Assembly (NCBI GenBank): GCA_963971425.1
Contig: OZ020518.1
Coordinates: 15,504,990-15,568,989 of the forward strand
Source of the DNA: Bryoerythrophyllum caledonicum
Lineage: Eukaryota; Streptophyta; Bryopsida; Pottiales; Pottiaceae
Direction of reading: 5' to 3'
DNA: 64,000 bases
Made by a program: the position numbers and the translations under genes. Each line of letters starts with the position of its first letter. Positions within the stretch are counted from its first letter, which is position 1. Shown here piece after piece: positions 35,813 to 46,105 of this stretch. Below the pieces are notes generated by a model. It was not told the DNA's origin. It saw nothing but the letters and a program-made list of their open reading frames with translations, and did not search any database.

Positions 35813-36600
35813 AGGGTTGTTCGGCCGTCCGTCCGTCCGGTAGTGTCCGTCCGATAGAGGCTGCTGTCCGTCCGATAAGGGTCAACCCTAGTTTGACCAT
35901 GACTCGAGGTAAATCAATTTATCCACTGCCACGAAGGCGACTACATGGCTGACACGTCGTCAACAGGGTTGCGCGCGTGCAGACAGGGGGTGGGCGCGTG
36001 AAGGGGTCGGGCGCGTACGGAGATGGGCCGGGCGCATACTGAAGGGGCCGGGCGCGTGCGGATATGGGCTGGGCGCGCACTGAAGGGGCCGGGCGCATAC
36101 AGGGGAGGACCGGGCGCGTACCGTGTTGGGCCGGGCNNNNNNNNNNNNNNNNNNNNNNNNNNNNNNNNNNNNNNNNNNNNNNNNNNNNNNNNNNNNNNNN
36201 NNNNNNNNNNNNNNNNNNNNNNNNNNNNNNNNNNNNNNNNNNNNNNNNNNNNNNNNNNNNNNNNNNNNNNNNNNNNNNNNNNNNNNNNNNNNNNNNNNNN
36301 NNNNNNNNNNNNNNNNNNNNNNNNNNNNNNNNNNNNAATTGGAATGCGCCCGACCCTACATGAACGCGCCTGGTCCAGATTGGTACGCGCCCGGCCCCAA
36401 ATGCTGCACACGCGGTCCGAAGGCACGCGCCCGCCCCTTGATGTGACGTGGAATGCCGTCTGACGTGTCGTGCACACGTGTTTTACCAGGGGGTAAGTTG
36501 AAAATTAGATTTAGGGTTTGTAATTTTTTTTACACGCAACTGTCCGCCAAAAAGTGTTGTCCGTCCTATCCATCCGTCCGCTGTCTTTGGGCCCCTGTCT
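35813..36600. repeat. GC-rich minisatellite element with CCGTCCG flanks (contains gap)
   Basis: It begins CAGGGTTGTT, then CCGTCCGTCCG words, then GCTGACACGTCG, then tandem copies of a 27-30 bp unit with GGGCCGGGCGCG, then the gap, then related units in inverted sense (CGCGCCTGG, CGCGCCCGG), TGACGTGTCG, and CCGTCC words to about 36590. It is of the same family as 9005-9295, but the internal unit is different. Confidence 0.55.
36137..36336. other. Assembly gap (200 N)
   Basis: Exactly 200 N lie inside the tandem-repeat part of the minisatellite element, a standard placeholder length where assembly failed. The true length is unknown. Confidence 0.98.
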
Positions 36601-36811
36601 GTCTATGTAGACAACCATGTATCCAAGTGCAGACAAAAAACCAAAACTCCCATGTAGAAAGCACATCCATGACAAAATTTGCACAGACATGGATACATCC
36701 AGAATACTGGCAGCCAAGCTAGAGTTTACAACAGATTAAATGAAACCAAAATATGATGACCAGAAGTAATCTTTGCAAGAAAAAATGAAGTCACGACTGT
36801 CACGTGCTTAC

Positions 36812-37206
36812 CTTATCTTCGTCAGGAGCTGCAGCATTTGCATGCTCTTCGTTGTAAGTCCCATAGCCCACGAACCTCAAAATTGTAAACTCAGCGATAG
36901 AACGAGCGCACCACCAGCTCCAGAATCTCCAAACCTGGAAGAAAATAAACATCAAACCCAAAACAAGTCCGACAACAAAATGCAGCTCACAAATTGAAAC
37001 GAAACACACATATTCTTTCATTCCCTAACAGATCGATAACAAAACCCTTTCAAAATCCCAAATCAACTCACTTCACCGGGCATCAGCTTGAAGAACTTAT
37101 TCCCCACCTTTGACTTCATCATCCACCGGAGAAGAACTCCGTCTTCACAACGCCCTCCAGAACATTCTTCGCCACTTGTTCCGTGGCGATGAACATATTC
37201 TACGCC
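36812..37206 (-). pseudogene. Senescence (ERD7-type) domain, C-terminal fragment
   Basis: Two exon-like pieces on the minus strand with GT-AG borders: 37206-37072 and 36934-36812. The first reads ATEQVAKNVLEGVVKTEFFS in one frame and SKVGNKFFKLMPGE in another, close to the senescence-domain pattern known from plant ERD7-like proteins (V-A-x-G-V-L-x-G-V-V-K, then K-x-G-K-K-F-F-x-L-x-P-G-E). The second exon can begin FGDSGAGGA, similar to the following R-F/Y-G-x-x-A part. It has at least one frameshift and stops. The N-terminal half of such a gene lies in the same orientation at 54071-54712. Confidence 0.6.
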
Positions 37207-37589
37207 CTGAAAGAATGAAGATAAGGTGAGTATCAGGTGAGTACAAAGGCAACAGATCAACAGAACTCCAAACTTCCAGCAACAAACTGAGCAAACTCAC
37301 ATACCAAACTCAACAATCCTGAAGCAAGGCAATGAAACCGTGATTGATGATGAGACAAAAAAATTCTCACCAGGTGTACTTCAATTGGTTTTAGGAATGA
37401 GCACTATGAGAAGATACCTTACTATATGTGCTGCACGGAATCCACAACATTTCACCTACTTCCACAACATATAAACAGAACTCCGATCTTTCAGTTTTGG
37501 ACAATATGATTCACACAAAGGAAAGGATCGGTACCGTAAGATCAAGATGAACCTGTACTGCTACCAATGAACAGTAGTAGTAAGAACTC

Positions 37590-37712
37590 CGGCCTAACAA
37601 GCTCGGCGTGAATAAAGTGTCTGTTCGTTCCTAACACTATATCAATGTCCAAAAGACAAAGAAAAGTGGGTGGGAACTACTTCCCCCTTTCGAGGGTAGA
37701 CACTATGGGGAG
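37590..37712 (-). repeat. Dispersed repeat, partner of 57095-57225
   Basis: CGGCGTGAATAAAGTGTCTG and CTTTCGAGGGTAGACACTAT occur here and, inverted, at 57095-57225. It may be a piece of an LTR or a small non-coding element. Nothing else is seen at 37260-37994. Confidence 0.5.
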
Positions 37713-37994
37713 TGACAGGTGAAAAGGAGAAGTATCTCCTTGGATAGGTGAATTAAAGAGTGGAACATAGATAAATGGTTTTTTTTTTTTTTTTTTTTTG
37801 GAGACATGTGGAGTTTTAAGAGTCAAGGATAAGCAAAGCATAATTCAAATGTTGGAGAAGGTGAAGTAAGACTACATAATATTAGTACATGACTAGCATG
37901 TAGCACTAGTAAGAATCGAAAGAGGATATTTGAAAAGTAGAGAAGAGTATATTCGAATGTTTTGCAGAGTTGGTCAAGATAGAGAAAGGGGATT

Positions 37995-38053
37995 GCTATC
38001 TTGCGTGCGGTGAGCGGTGAGCGGTGAGCGGTGAGCTGTGAGCTGTGAGCGGT
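37995..38053 (+). repeat. Left terminal inverted repeat of element copy C
   Basis: GCTATCTTGCGTGC then six to seven heptamers of the GGTGAGC / TGTGAGC type, followed by an A-rich tract. It is the inverse of 50479-50562. Confidence 0.8.
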
Positions 38054-38439
38054 AAAAAAAAAGTAAATACGGAATAAGAAATTCAAAAAGTAAAAAAAAA
38101 AGTGAATTTTTTTACGAAGTAGACCTATATCCGTGAGAAAATACAGTTTTTCTACTGAAAACTGAGGACCCATGGCCGAGGATAGTAGTGAAAGACTTTC
38201 AGGGTATCAACGGGTATCAACTGCAATCAGGGTATAAACGGGTATGTAAAAGACACTACTATATCTAATTGCCTAGCACATGAGCTTAATTGTAGTTCAG
38301 TAATTGTGATAATTGTAGTGAAAAATTAATTAAGATGGAGAATGGATGTAAAAGAAAAAACAACTGCCGCATTTAAAAAGGAAGGAGAAAGGTACAGTAG
38401 AGACGATACACCATGCATGAGTCTCAAAATTGCACGGTC

Positions 38440-41400
38440 CTATGCATAAGAACTGCATGAACTATCCGGAGAAGACAATAATACTACGCGTTCCTCGACT
38501 GCCTCTAAGTCTAGGAAACCTTCAGCACGGATATCGGAAGAGGAGGAACTAGAAGCGGTTGAGAGAGACAAAACAGTAGCAAGAAGTACAGCCGCATCCT
38601 CCGCATAAGATGGCAGTAGAAAACTTCTATTTGGAGAGGTGGCCACTGCAATCAAGCTGCAAACATAGAAGCAAAGGCACATCAGAGAATGAAGAAGATG
38701 TTCAAATCAATGAAGAATAACACCGAAATGACTTACTTACTTAGTCTATTCCTCTTTGCGACCTTTCGGATGGGAGCTTCGTCATCTAGAGAGTGCTGAA
38801 CATTGGCACTGGGACCAGCGGTCGGTCGTGGAGTCTTAGGTGTGAACAAGGGCCTCAACAACGCGTCAAAGATGGCTTTATCTGCTTCAAAGGCCACCAG
38901 ATGCCGTCCGATGGAACGACAAGCGCGAATAGAATTTCCTGGAATAAAACAGATGGTCAGAGCAAAAGAGGAAACTAAAATTGAACTTCAAAGTATTAAA
39001 AGCAACACCATACCAGTGGAAGCAAAGGCATCAACGATGACATCTTCCGGCTTGGTTAATCCTTGAAAAAGAATCAAGAAGAAGAGCACACTTCTTTCTC
39101 GCCCTCCACGCCAAGGAATAGACCCTCTCATGGATTGTGAATCCTTGTCAGTATGATTAACTATTACGTCCGTCTCTTCAAGGCTCCAATCCGTTGGAGG
39201 AAGCTCGAGATTCGAATTGAATTGAAACGTGTCCACTGGATTCGAGACCCGCACGAAGAGAAAAACTCTGAAACGCCGGGTCTGAGAAAACAAAAACAAA
39301 TACAACGTGGAAGATAAAATTAACATACTGGATGAAAGAATGAAGGGACTGCGCAAATGACACGAACTGGAAGATAAAGACAAACCTTCATGGAAGAACT
39401 GATAGGCGAGGCCAGCGGCATCTCATTCACACCCCACCACTCTCGAAGAAGTTTGAAGTCGTAGCATGCAGCATATGATCGAACATCAGAGCGTACACTG
39501 ATGTTCTCAGGAGAAACCACAAGCACGGATCCAGTGTCATGAAGAAAGGCGTCGCAGAATTCAAAGAAAGATTCAACCGACTTCTCACTATAGACATTCC
39601 AAGGAGGAATGTCATTTGTATCACGAGAGATTGAAGGCACGTAGAGCCCGTCTGGAAAGTCAGCAAACATTAAGTTAAAGCCACGATGAGCGCACGTGGT
39701 GCTTCGCGCCTCGTTTGCGGACCCACTCACAACCTATACACGCAGTGAAAGGAAGTTAGAACAATGTAAACAGATTTTGCGGAAACAGTTGGTAAAACAG
39801 CAAGGAAGTACTTATAGATTTTGACTCAAGATTTGAAAGACGCTCTCAATATACTGCTTGGTACAGCAATGCCGGTGACGGCAGTGGGCTCTAAGGAGTG
39901 CAGAAAAAATCGAGTGAAAACAAATATACTACCAAGACGAAGCAAAGTAAATACCTTTTGCATGAATTGGTTCAAGCGAGCAAAGGCGGGGTGATTCTTT
40001 CCGCCATTCATGACATCGTGGATTGAGAGATTCTCAATCCGGATTCCAACCGGAACTGTGGCAGATGTCGGTGAAATCGAATCTGGAATAGCCTTTCTCT
40101 TCAGCAAAGGGGCAGAGGGCTCGGAATGGAGAGAAGGCTGCATCGTGACATCCGGAGCTGGATCGTGAACTGGTGACGAGCTTGAAGGAGACTCCTCCTC
40201 AACGAGTACCATCGGTGCAGGCGCTTGGACCTCAATTACGTCAGCATCGTCGAAGGGAGATTCAACGGCCTGCTTCCCCTTGCTCGCCTTCCTCCTCACT
40301 CTCGTCATTACAGCAGGCGTTGGGGGTCGGCTACCTCCACTCTCAATACCCTTCAACTCAGGCTCAATTGAATTACGCAAATCAAGATCAAAAGAGGGAG
40401 GTCTCTTGATTGGGCAGTCCAGATACCACCCGCATCGCTCCCAGTGCGCTTGCCCCCACATAGCCTTGATCCCCTTCGACATCATGCAGTTTTGATTGTC
40501 CTTGTCCAAATAACCAGCAAGAATAGGAGGAGGACGAGCCATCGCCCTGCAAGGAATTAGAACATTCTTAATGTACCTATAGACCGTACGGCGAACAGCT
40601 TCAGCCAAACCGAATTGCCGTTTAGGTGCATAATTCTTGTGAACTCCCTTGGGCTCCTTGAACTCCCTGTAGAATGCAGTGTCCCAAAGTTGAATTCGAT
40701 TCTCTTCAATATAATCATCAATCCTAGGAATTGCTGGACCGTTCAAAGGCTCGTAGTTAACTTCCACCGACAAATCCGATATCGCATCGCCAAACAGTTG
40801 ACTTCCTTCAGAAGATAGCTGCAAAGATATAATCATTCACCGTATCAGTATCTCATGAAGAAATAAACAATCTTCTCGCAACAAGTAAATACTCCAGTTC
40901 CAATACCTGCGCCCACCATGTAGCACGGTGAAGCCAGTCTGGAAATTCACTGTCTGGAAAACGAATCTTCGGAAATCGCAGTGCCTCGCGGAGGGGGCCA
41001 TCCCGATTCCAGCGCTCGAGCCACTTAACCTTCATTTCAGCCTCCATAGCTGACGTTGCAATCATGTGGAGCTTCTCCTGGGTCATCTCCGAATCCTCGT
41101 CGTGAGACTCGTAATGTTTCTTCACCTCTTCCAGAAAGCGGGGAGTGTGCTTCGGATCCGCCGTGGGAAGCTGCTTCCGCAGCTCAGAACTGCAATGCAG
41201 TTTTGTTCTCTTAACAGCCTTGGAAACGAAATCAAGGGCATTCGATGAGGTCCAATCAGCAGGATTTGGAAAACGCTCCGAAACCTTTACTTGAGCCTGT
41301 GCTGCAGCATCTCCAATCTCTTGCTGCAACCACAGCGCAAGTGCATTGATAAGAATTATTCTAAACAAAACTCGGTGGTACTAGATCATTAAGGAGTATG

Positions 41401-44400
41401 CAGTGCACATAACCAAAATCTGGATCATGATCATATGAGAAAAGGCTGTACCTGGTAAAGAATGGAGCACAACGATGGCTCAGAGAGAGTATACCAGGTA
41501 CGTTTCGCAGACTTCTGTTTACTATCAGCTGCTTCAAGTTCCTTCTGGGATACAAGGTTCTCGAAAAACTTTAAAGGTTGAGAACCGATACCCTGAACAC
41601 GATAAATTTTATGGACAAGGTTTGTAGTCACATGCGATTTCTGATTCCTCCTGTGGACATAAAATATGATGTCAATACAAGAAACCCTACAAAAAATATA
41701 TGCTTGAAAAGCTGTTTATTTAAAATAGGCTTACCAATTGACCTGATGAAGTGCAGTCAGTAGGGTCGCTACATTTCCTTGAACGTCGAGTAGTACTGAC
41801 TCAACTGCTACATGCCATAGTGGGTCATCGGAATGATCTCGGTCGATAATTGGTCGCCATGCCTGCAACCGGTGGTTGCCATCCCAAACATGAAACATTC
41901 TTCCGGAAAGAAAGCGAAGGTCTTCATCAGCCTGAAGGACGTTCTCAAATGCAGCATTCGCCTCAGCCCAACCACTGTTCCAGGTAGAAGTAATCTCCTC
42001 AGTGACATCAACAGTATTTCCTACATCATTCTGAAGCGCAACGTAGAATACTCCAGCTCCCTCCATGTACCCATTCTTCACAAAGTGCGAGGCCAACGAC
42101 ATGACATCGTTTCTAAGAAATGGCCTGACAATCGGAAGGGCAATCATCCTACAGAGGGGGATTTGGAGCCGAGATTTCGACCGCGGCTGAAAGCGAAGCT
42201 TGTCAAGGAGAGCATTGGTATTGACCGATTCCCTGACAACGAGGTCATTCATCTGCTTGCCAAGGTCAGCCAGAGATTCTGGGGACGTCTTATCGGCTTC
42301 GTCCTCATCTTCTTGCTGATCAATATCTGCAGTGAAGGTCACACACTCAAAACAAGCAACTCACAAACCATGAAAATAGAATAATTATAATGATGAAACA
42401 TACCATCCGGTTGAGTCAACCGATCCTCTTCATCTGATGCGTCTTCATGATGACCACTGTTGCGTTCACAGTTCTCCATATCTGCGTCTGCAAACTCAAT
42501 TAACAACAATGAATTTCAACGAATATTGACATAACAAATAAAGGACAGACATCGACCTCATGTAGACAGCAGTGCCGTTGCCGGCAGTGGAACTGCGAGG
42601 CATTTCTCAACAGAGTGACCGGCTTCAGAGTGATGACGGCAACGACATAAATAATTAGAGAAAAACCAATCCTGGAGCAATGCCGTTGACGGCAATGCCC
42701 AAGATTGTGCTCGATTAGAATTGCAGCACCAAGAACTTCATTGGCACTGCCGTCAACGGCAGGGCTTCGGTGATGGAAAGAAAAAAAAATGAACTGACCA
42801 CTTCACGAGCACTGCCGTTGCCGGCAGTGCTCCAATGAAGTCTGATCTAAAAAATGTCAACCATATCACGAGCACTGCCGTTGCCGGCAGTGCTCCAATG
42901 AAGCCTGATCTAAAAAAATGTCAACCATATCACGAGCACAGCCGTTGCCGGCAGTGCTCGTGGAGTGGTCTGAATTACTATTTCAGTTTGCTGAATCAAA
43001 GCACTGCCGTTGCCGGCAGTGCTCATGAATTGCTTGGTGAGAATTGCGACACCTGGCACTTCATGAGCACTTTCGGCTACGGCAGTGCTTCGATTCAGCA
43101 AACTGAAATAGAAATTCAGACCACTCCACGAGCACTGCCGGCAACGGCAGTGCTTTGAACAAAGCAGGTAATCATAAATAGCAAATCAGATCACAAGCAT
43201 TGCCGCTGCCGGCAGTGCTATTGTAGTGCTAGGTGAGATTTCTGACACCAGTCACTTCATGCACAGAGCCGGCAAAGGCAGTGCTGCGAAAGAGGAAAGT
43301 AAAGAGAATATTGACCACTCCAAGAGCACTGCCGGCAACGCCATTGCTCTCATTAGAGCAAGTATAAAAAAAAACAAATTATTTCTTGAGCTCTGCCGTT
43401 GCCGGCGCTTCGAATGAGGAAAGATTAAAATATAATGACCCCTGTACAAGTACTGCCGGCAACGGCAATGCATGAAACAAAGCAAGTTTTAAAAATTATC
43501 AAATCATTTGGTTAGCACTGCCGTTGCCGGCAGTGCTCTTGATGTGCTCGGTGTGATTTGTGAAACCCGGCACTTCATGAGCACTGCCGGCAACGGCAGT
43601 GCTTCGAAGGAGGAAAGATTGAAATAAAATGACCCCCGTAATAGTACTGCCGGCAACGGCATGCTTGAAACAGAGCAGGTTTAAAAAGACAACAAATCAT
43701 TTCTTGAGCACTACCGTTGCCGGCATAGCTCATGAACTGCTCGGTGTAATTTGTGACACCGGGCACTTTATGAGCTCTGCAGGCAACGGCAGTGCTTCAA
43801 AGGAGGATAGATTAAAATAAAATGACCCCTGAACAAGTACTGCCGGCAACCGCATTCCATGAAACAAAGCAAGTTCTTTCTGTCAGCAAATCATCCCGTC
43901 AACACAGCCATTGCCGGCAAAGCTCATGAACTGCTCGGTGAAATTTGTGACACAGGGCACTTCATGAGCTTTGCCGGCAACGGCTGTGCATTCAACAGAC
44001 CAAGTTTTTAAAATAGAAAATCATTTCAAGAGCATTGCCGTTGCCGGCACTGCTCATAAAGTGCTCGGTAAAAATTGTGACACCGGGAACTTCATGGACA
44101 CGGCCGGCAACGGCAGTGCTTCGTAGAAAGAAAGATGAAAAAATATACCGACCACTCCTTGAGCACTGCCGGCAACGGCAGTGCTTTAAACAGTTCAAGT
44201 GATAAATTATCGCAGATCAGATCACGAGCACTGCCGCAGCCGGCAGTGCTCATGTAGTGGTCGATGAGATTTGTGACAACGGGCACTTCCATGGCACTGC
44301 CGGCAGCGGCAGTGCATCGAAAAAGCAAAGTTTAAAAAAAGACCAACAACTCCGACTGCATTGCCGTTGCCGGCAATGCATCGTACAGAGCAATTTCTAA

Positions 44401-45503
44401 AAAAAAGCAATCCACTTCACGAGCACTGCCGTTGCCGGCATTGCTTCGAAGAAGGCCAGTACTTAGATATGCGGTGATGAGGTCGGTGTCATCACAGACA
44501 CCGGCTATCTTGGGTAGCACTACCGCCAACGGCAGCGCGGCATGGACGCCCGTGACACCACCATCACGATCCTACAGCTTAGATTTTTCGAGATTGAAAA
44601 ACCCTAACCTAGACGTACTTTTCATATTCACCAATGTGTATTGGACTTACCTTCCGCGCTGCAATCTGTTGTAGCGTTGCTCATCGATATCGCCATGTCC
44701 TCAATGTCCCTTTCCTCGCACTTGTCTTGCCCTGCACACAGACACGCACAACTGTTTAGAATCGGATTTGTAGATTGTCTTCTCTGCATTGTAATATCAG
44801 TCTAACTCGCAATCTGACCCTGACCTCGGAGAAATCTACGCAGACAACAAGGATCATAATACCCTCGCACAGCTCGATGGACCTTCGACGCAAAGACCAG
44901 CGAGAAATACGATTGATGTGTGTTAACCTAGAAGTGGCCGCCTGTGGGTTTAGTGCGCATACCCTCGCGAAGCAATGTCGAAATTCCTCCGTGAGGGGGG
45001 AACTGATCACTACCTATACCATCCGCTGTACACTCAGCCTTTCATAGCCAACCTAAACCTAGGTGCTAATTGAGTGCAAGAAAGAGTGAAATTGACAATA
45101 CAACTTATCACTCCATCGACATTGCTTTTAGGCACGAATGATACTAATTCTCTATAGACCATGATAATTGAAGTAATGATTCACCCAACAAAGAACTAGA
45201 TAATGACTTCTAAGAAATACCTGAATCGGGGTCCTGCGCTGCAATTCCATCCAAATGAATTCCACTGGTTTCCAGATGTTTAATCTCTGCAGATAGACGG
45301 CTTTCAGGAATTGATATCAAACACTCCTTACTGGCGAAAGTCTCTTCTGCATCTAAAGCGCAATCCTCTTGAAACTGCAGTGTTTTTTGAGTCATTCCAC
45401 AATCCCCCTCAATCAGTTTTGATACCTTCCTCCTCATCTCTCTAGTTCTTCTCAAAGTTCTAATGGAACTGAAGTAGAGTTGTGACTTTCTTCTTTTTTT
45501 CAT
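38440..45503 (-). CDS. ParB-like plus adenine-methyltransferase-like protein, 11 exons, element copy C
   Basis: Exons 45503-45221, 44731-44651, 42487-42404, 42326-41735, 41650-41452, 41323-40907, 40818-39955, 39733-39386, 39281-39014, 38938-38737 and 38656-38440 have GT-AG borders and agree in phase, giving 1184 aa. The N-terminus is basic, then acidic (to about 170). Residues 203-306 resemble a ParB/sulfiredoxin fold (IPLCRMIALPIV; VWDGNHRLQAW with DGNHRL at 298-303). A middle part has EMTQEKL and HWERCGWYLD. The C-terminal part follows a permuted adenine/cytosine-N4 methyltransferase: FNLMFADFPDG (DFPD at 865-868, where DPPY-like is usual), PWRGGRERS (1012-1020), VDAFASTG (1040-1046) and RACRSIGRHLVAFEAD. 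Catalysis is doubtful; DNA or AdoMet binding is possible. It is expected to be nuclear and to partner the transposase. The exon model is mine, without transcript support. Confidence 0.75.
39864..39890 (+). repeat. Stray hairpin of the array family in intron 7
   Basis: GCAATGCCGGTGACGGCAGT is a variant of the intron-2 hairpin, alone inside intron 7 of the same gene. The readable frame across it ends shortly after, and splicing straight from exon 7 to exon 8 keeps phase. Confidence 0.5.
42568..44540. repeat. Array of about 30 GC-rich hairpins in intron 2
   Basis: It lies wholly within the intron 44650-42488 of the ParB-like gene. Each hairpin has arms GAGCACTGCCG and CGGCAGTGCTC around loop TTGC, in either orientation, on average about 65 bp apart. 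From about 43190 onward the orientations mostly repeat forward-reverse-reverse, and the three kinds of spacer recur in that order (one with GCTCGGTGTGATTTGTGACA, one with AAAATGACCCCTG, one with AACAAATCATTTC), so the basic unit is about 195 bp. Spacers are repeated, so this is not a CRISPR array. The intron RNA would fold into a row of strong hairpins. Confidence 0.9.
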
Positions 45504-46105
45504 TCTTCACCACATTCACTCGGTTTGATCCCGACCTCTATGTTTCCAGTATATATGCACGCTCCATTTAATTTCTCTTCCTTATTACCTGCCCTGGAGT
45601 GGCATTTAGTTCTGTGGCTGCTGCTATATTTAATGGCCAGCCCTGGTCCAAGCATGATCAATTTATCGACTCAGACAAACTGTTCTAGGCCGTCAATTTA
45701 CTAACAGATAACAGGTAAATTCCTTAAAGTAAGCCGCCATATATATATCTTTGTGCAGATTCGCTGCCAACAGAATATCTTTCTTGATCATGATTTTGAT
45801 TGAACGAAATCTAAACCACCCTAATTCTTAAGAATATTGGACATACTGTCTTAGTTGATACTTACTTTTCCGCCCATGCCTGCACATTAACGACAAGTAA
45901 TAAATAGTGCTGTCAACTTGCTTTTCTCTCTCATAAAGTGAAGAGATCTTTATTGCCCTCATTTTTACTTTCCCGGATAAATTAAATTTCATCTATATAT
46001 GTGCTAACTTTGTTCTTTACGTTAACCTCTCAAATCACGATAACTTAGCGCATGTTGTTGAGTTTTGCCTCCCCTCTCCCTTTATTGATTTCTTAATGCT
46101 CTGCA
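45504..46105. promoter_or_regulatory. Divergent promoter region of the gene pair, copy C
   Basis: The 602-bp gap lies between the two start codons. TATATA at about 45550-45557 sits roughly 50 bp upstream of the minus-strand ATG; CTATATATG at 45993-46001 sits about 105 bp upstream of the plus-strand ATG. A shared control region is inferred from layout only. No heptamer or hairpin motif was seen here. Confidence 0.45.

Noticed and set aside
36023-36477. ORFs across the N gap
   Set aside because: They consist mostly of undetermined residues and GC-rich tandem repeat.
37966-37989. Target duplication of element C (GTC..GATAGAGAAA at both sides)
   Set aside because: The two matches are not directly next to the ends and are offset by different distances, so I do not call them a duplication.
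39826-39955. Extension of exon 7 of the ParB-like gene to the stop at 39826
   Set aside because: A good donor at 39954 and an in-phase acceptor before 39733 restore the methyltransferase part; reading through would end the protein before it.
42568-44540. CRISPR array
   Set aside because: Repeats are palindromic and regularly spaced, but the spacers fall into three recurring classes, repeats occur in both orientations, and the array lies in the intron of a eukaryotic gene.
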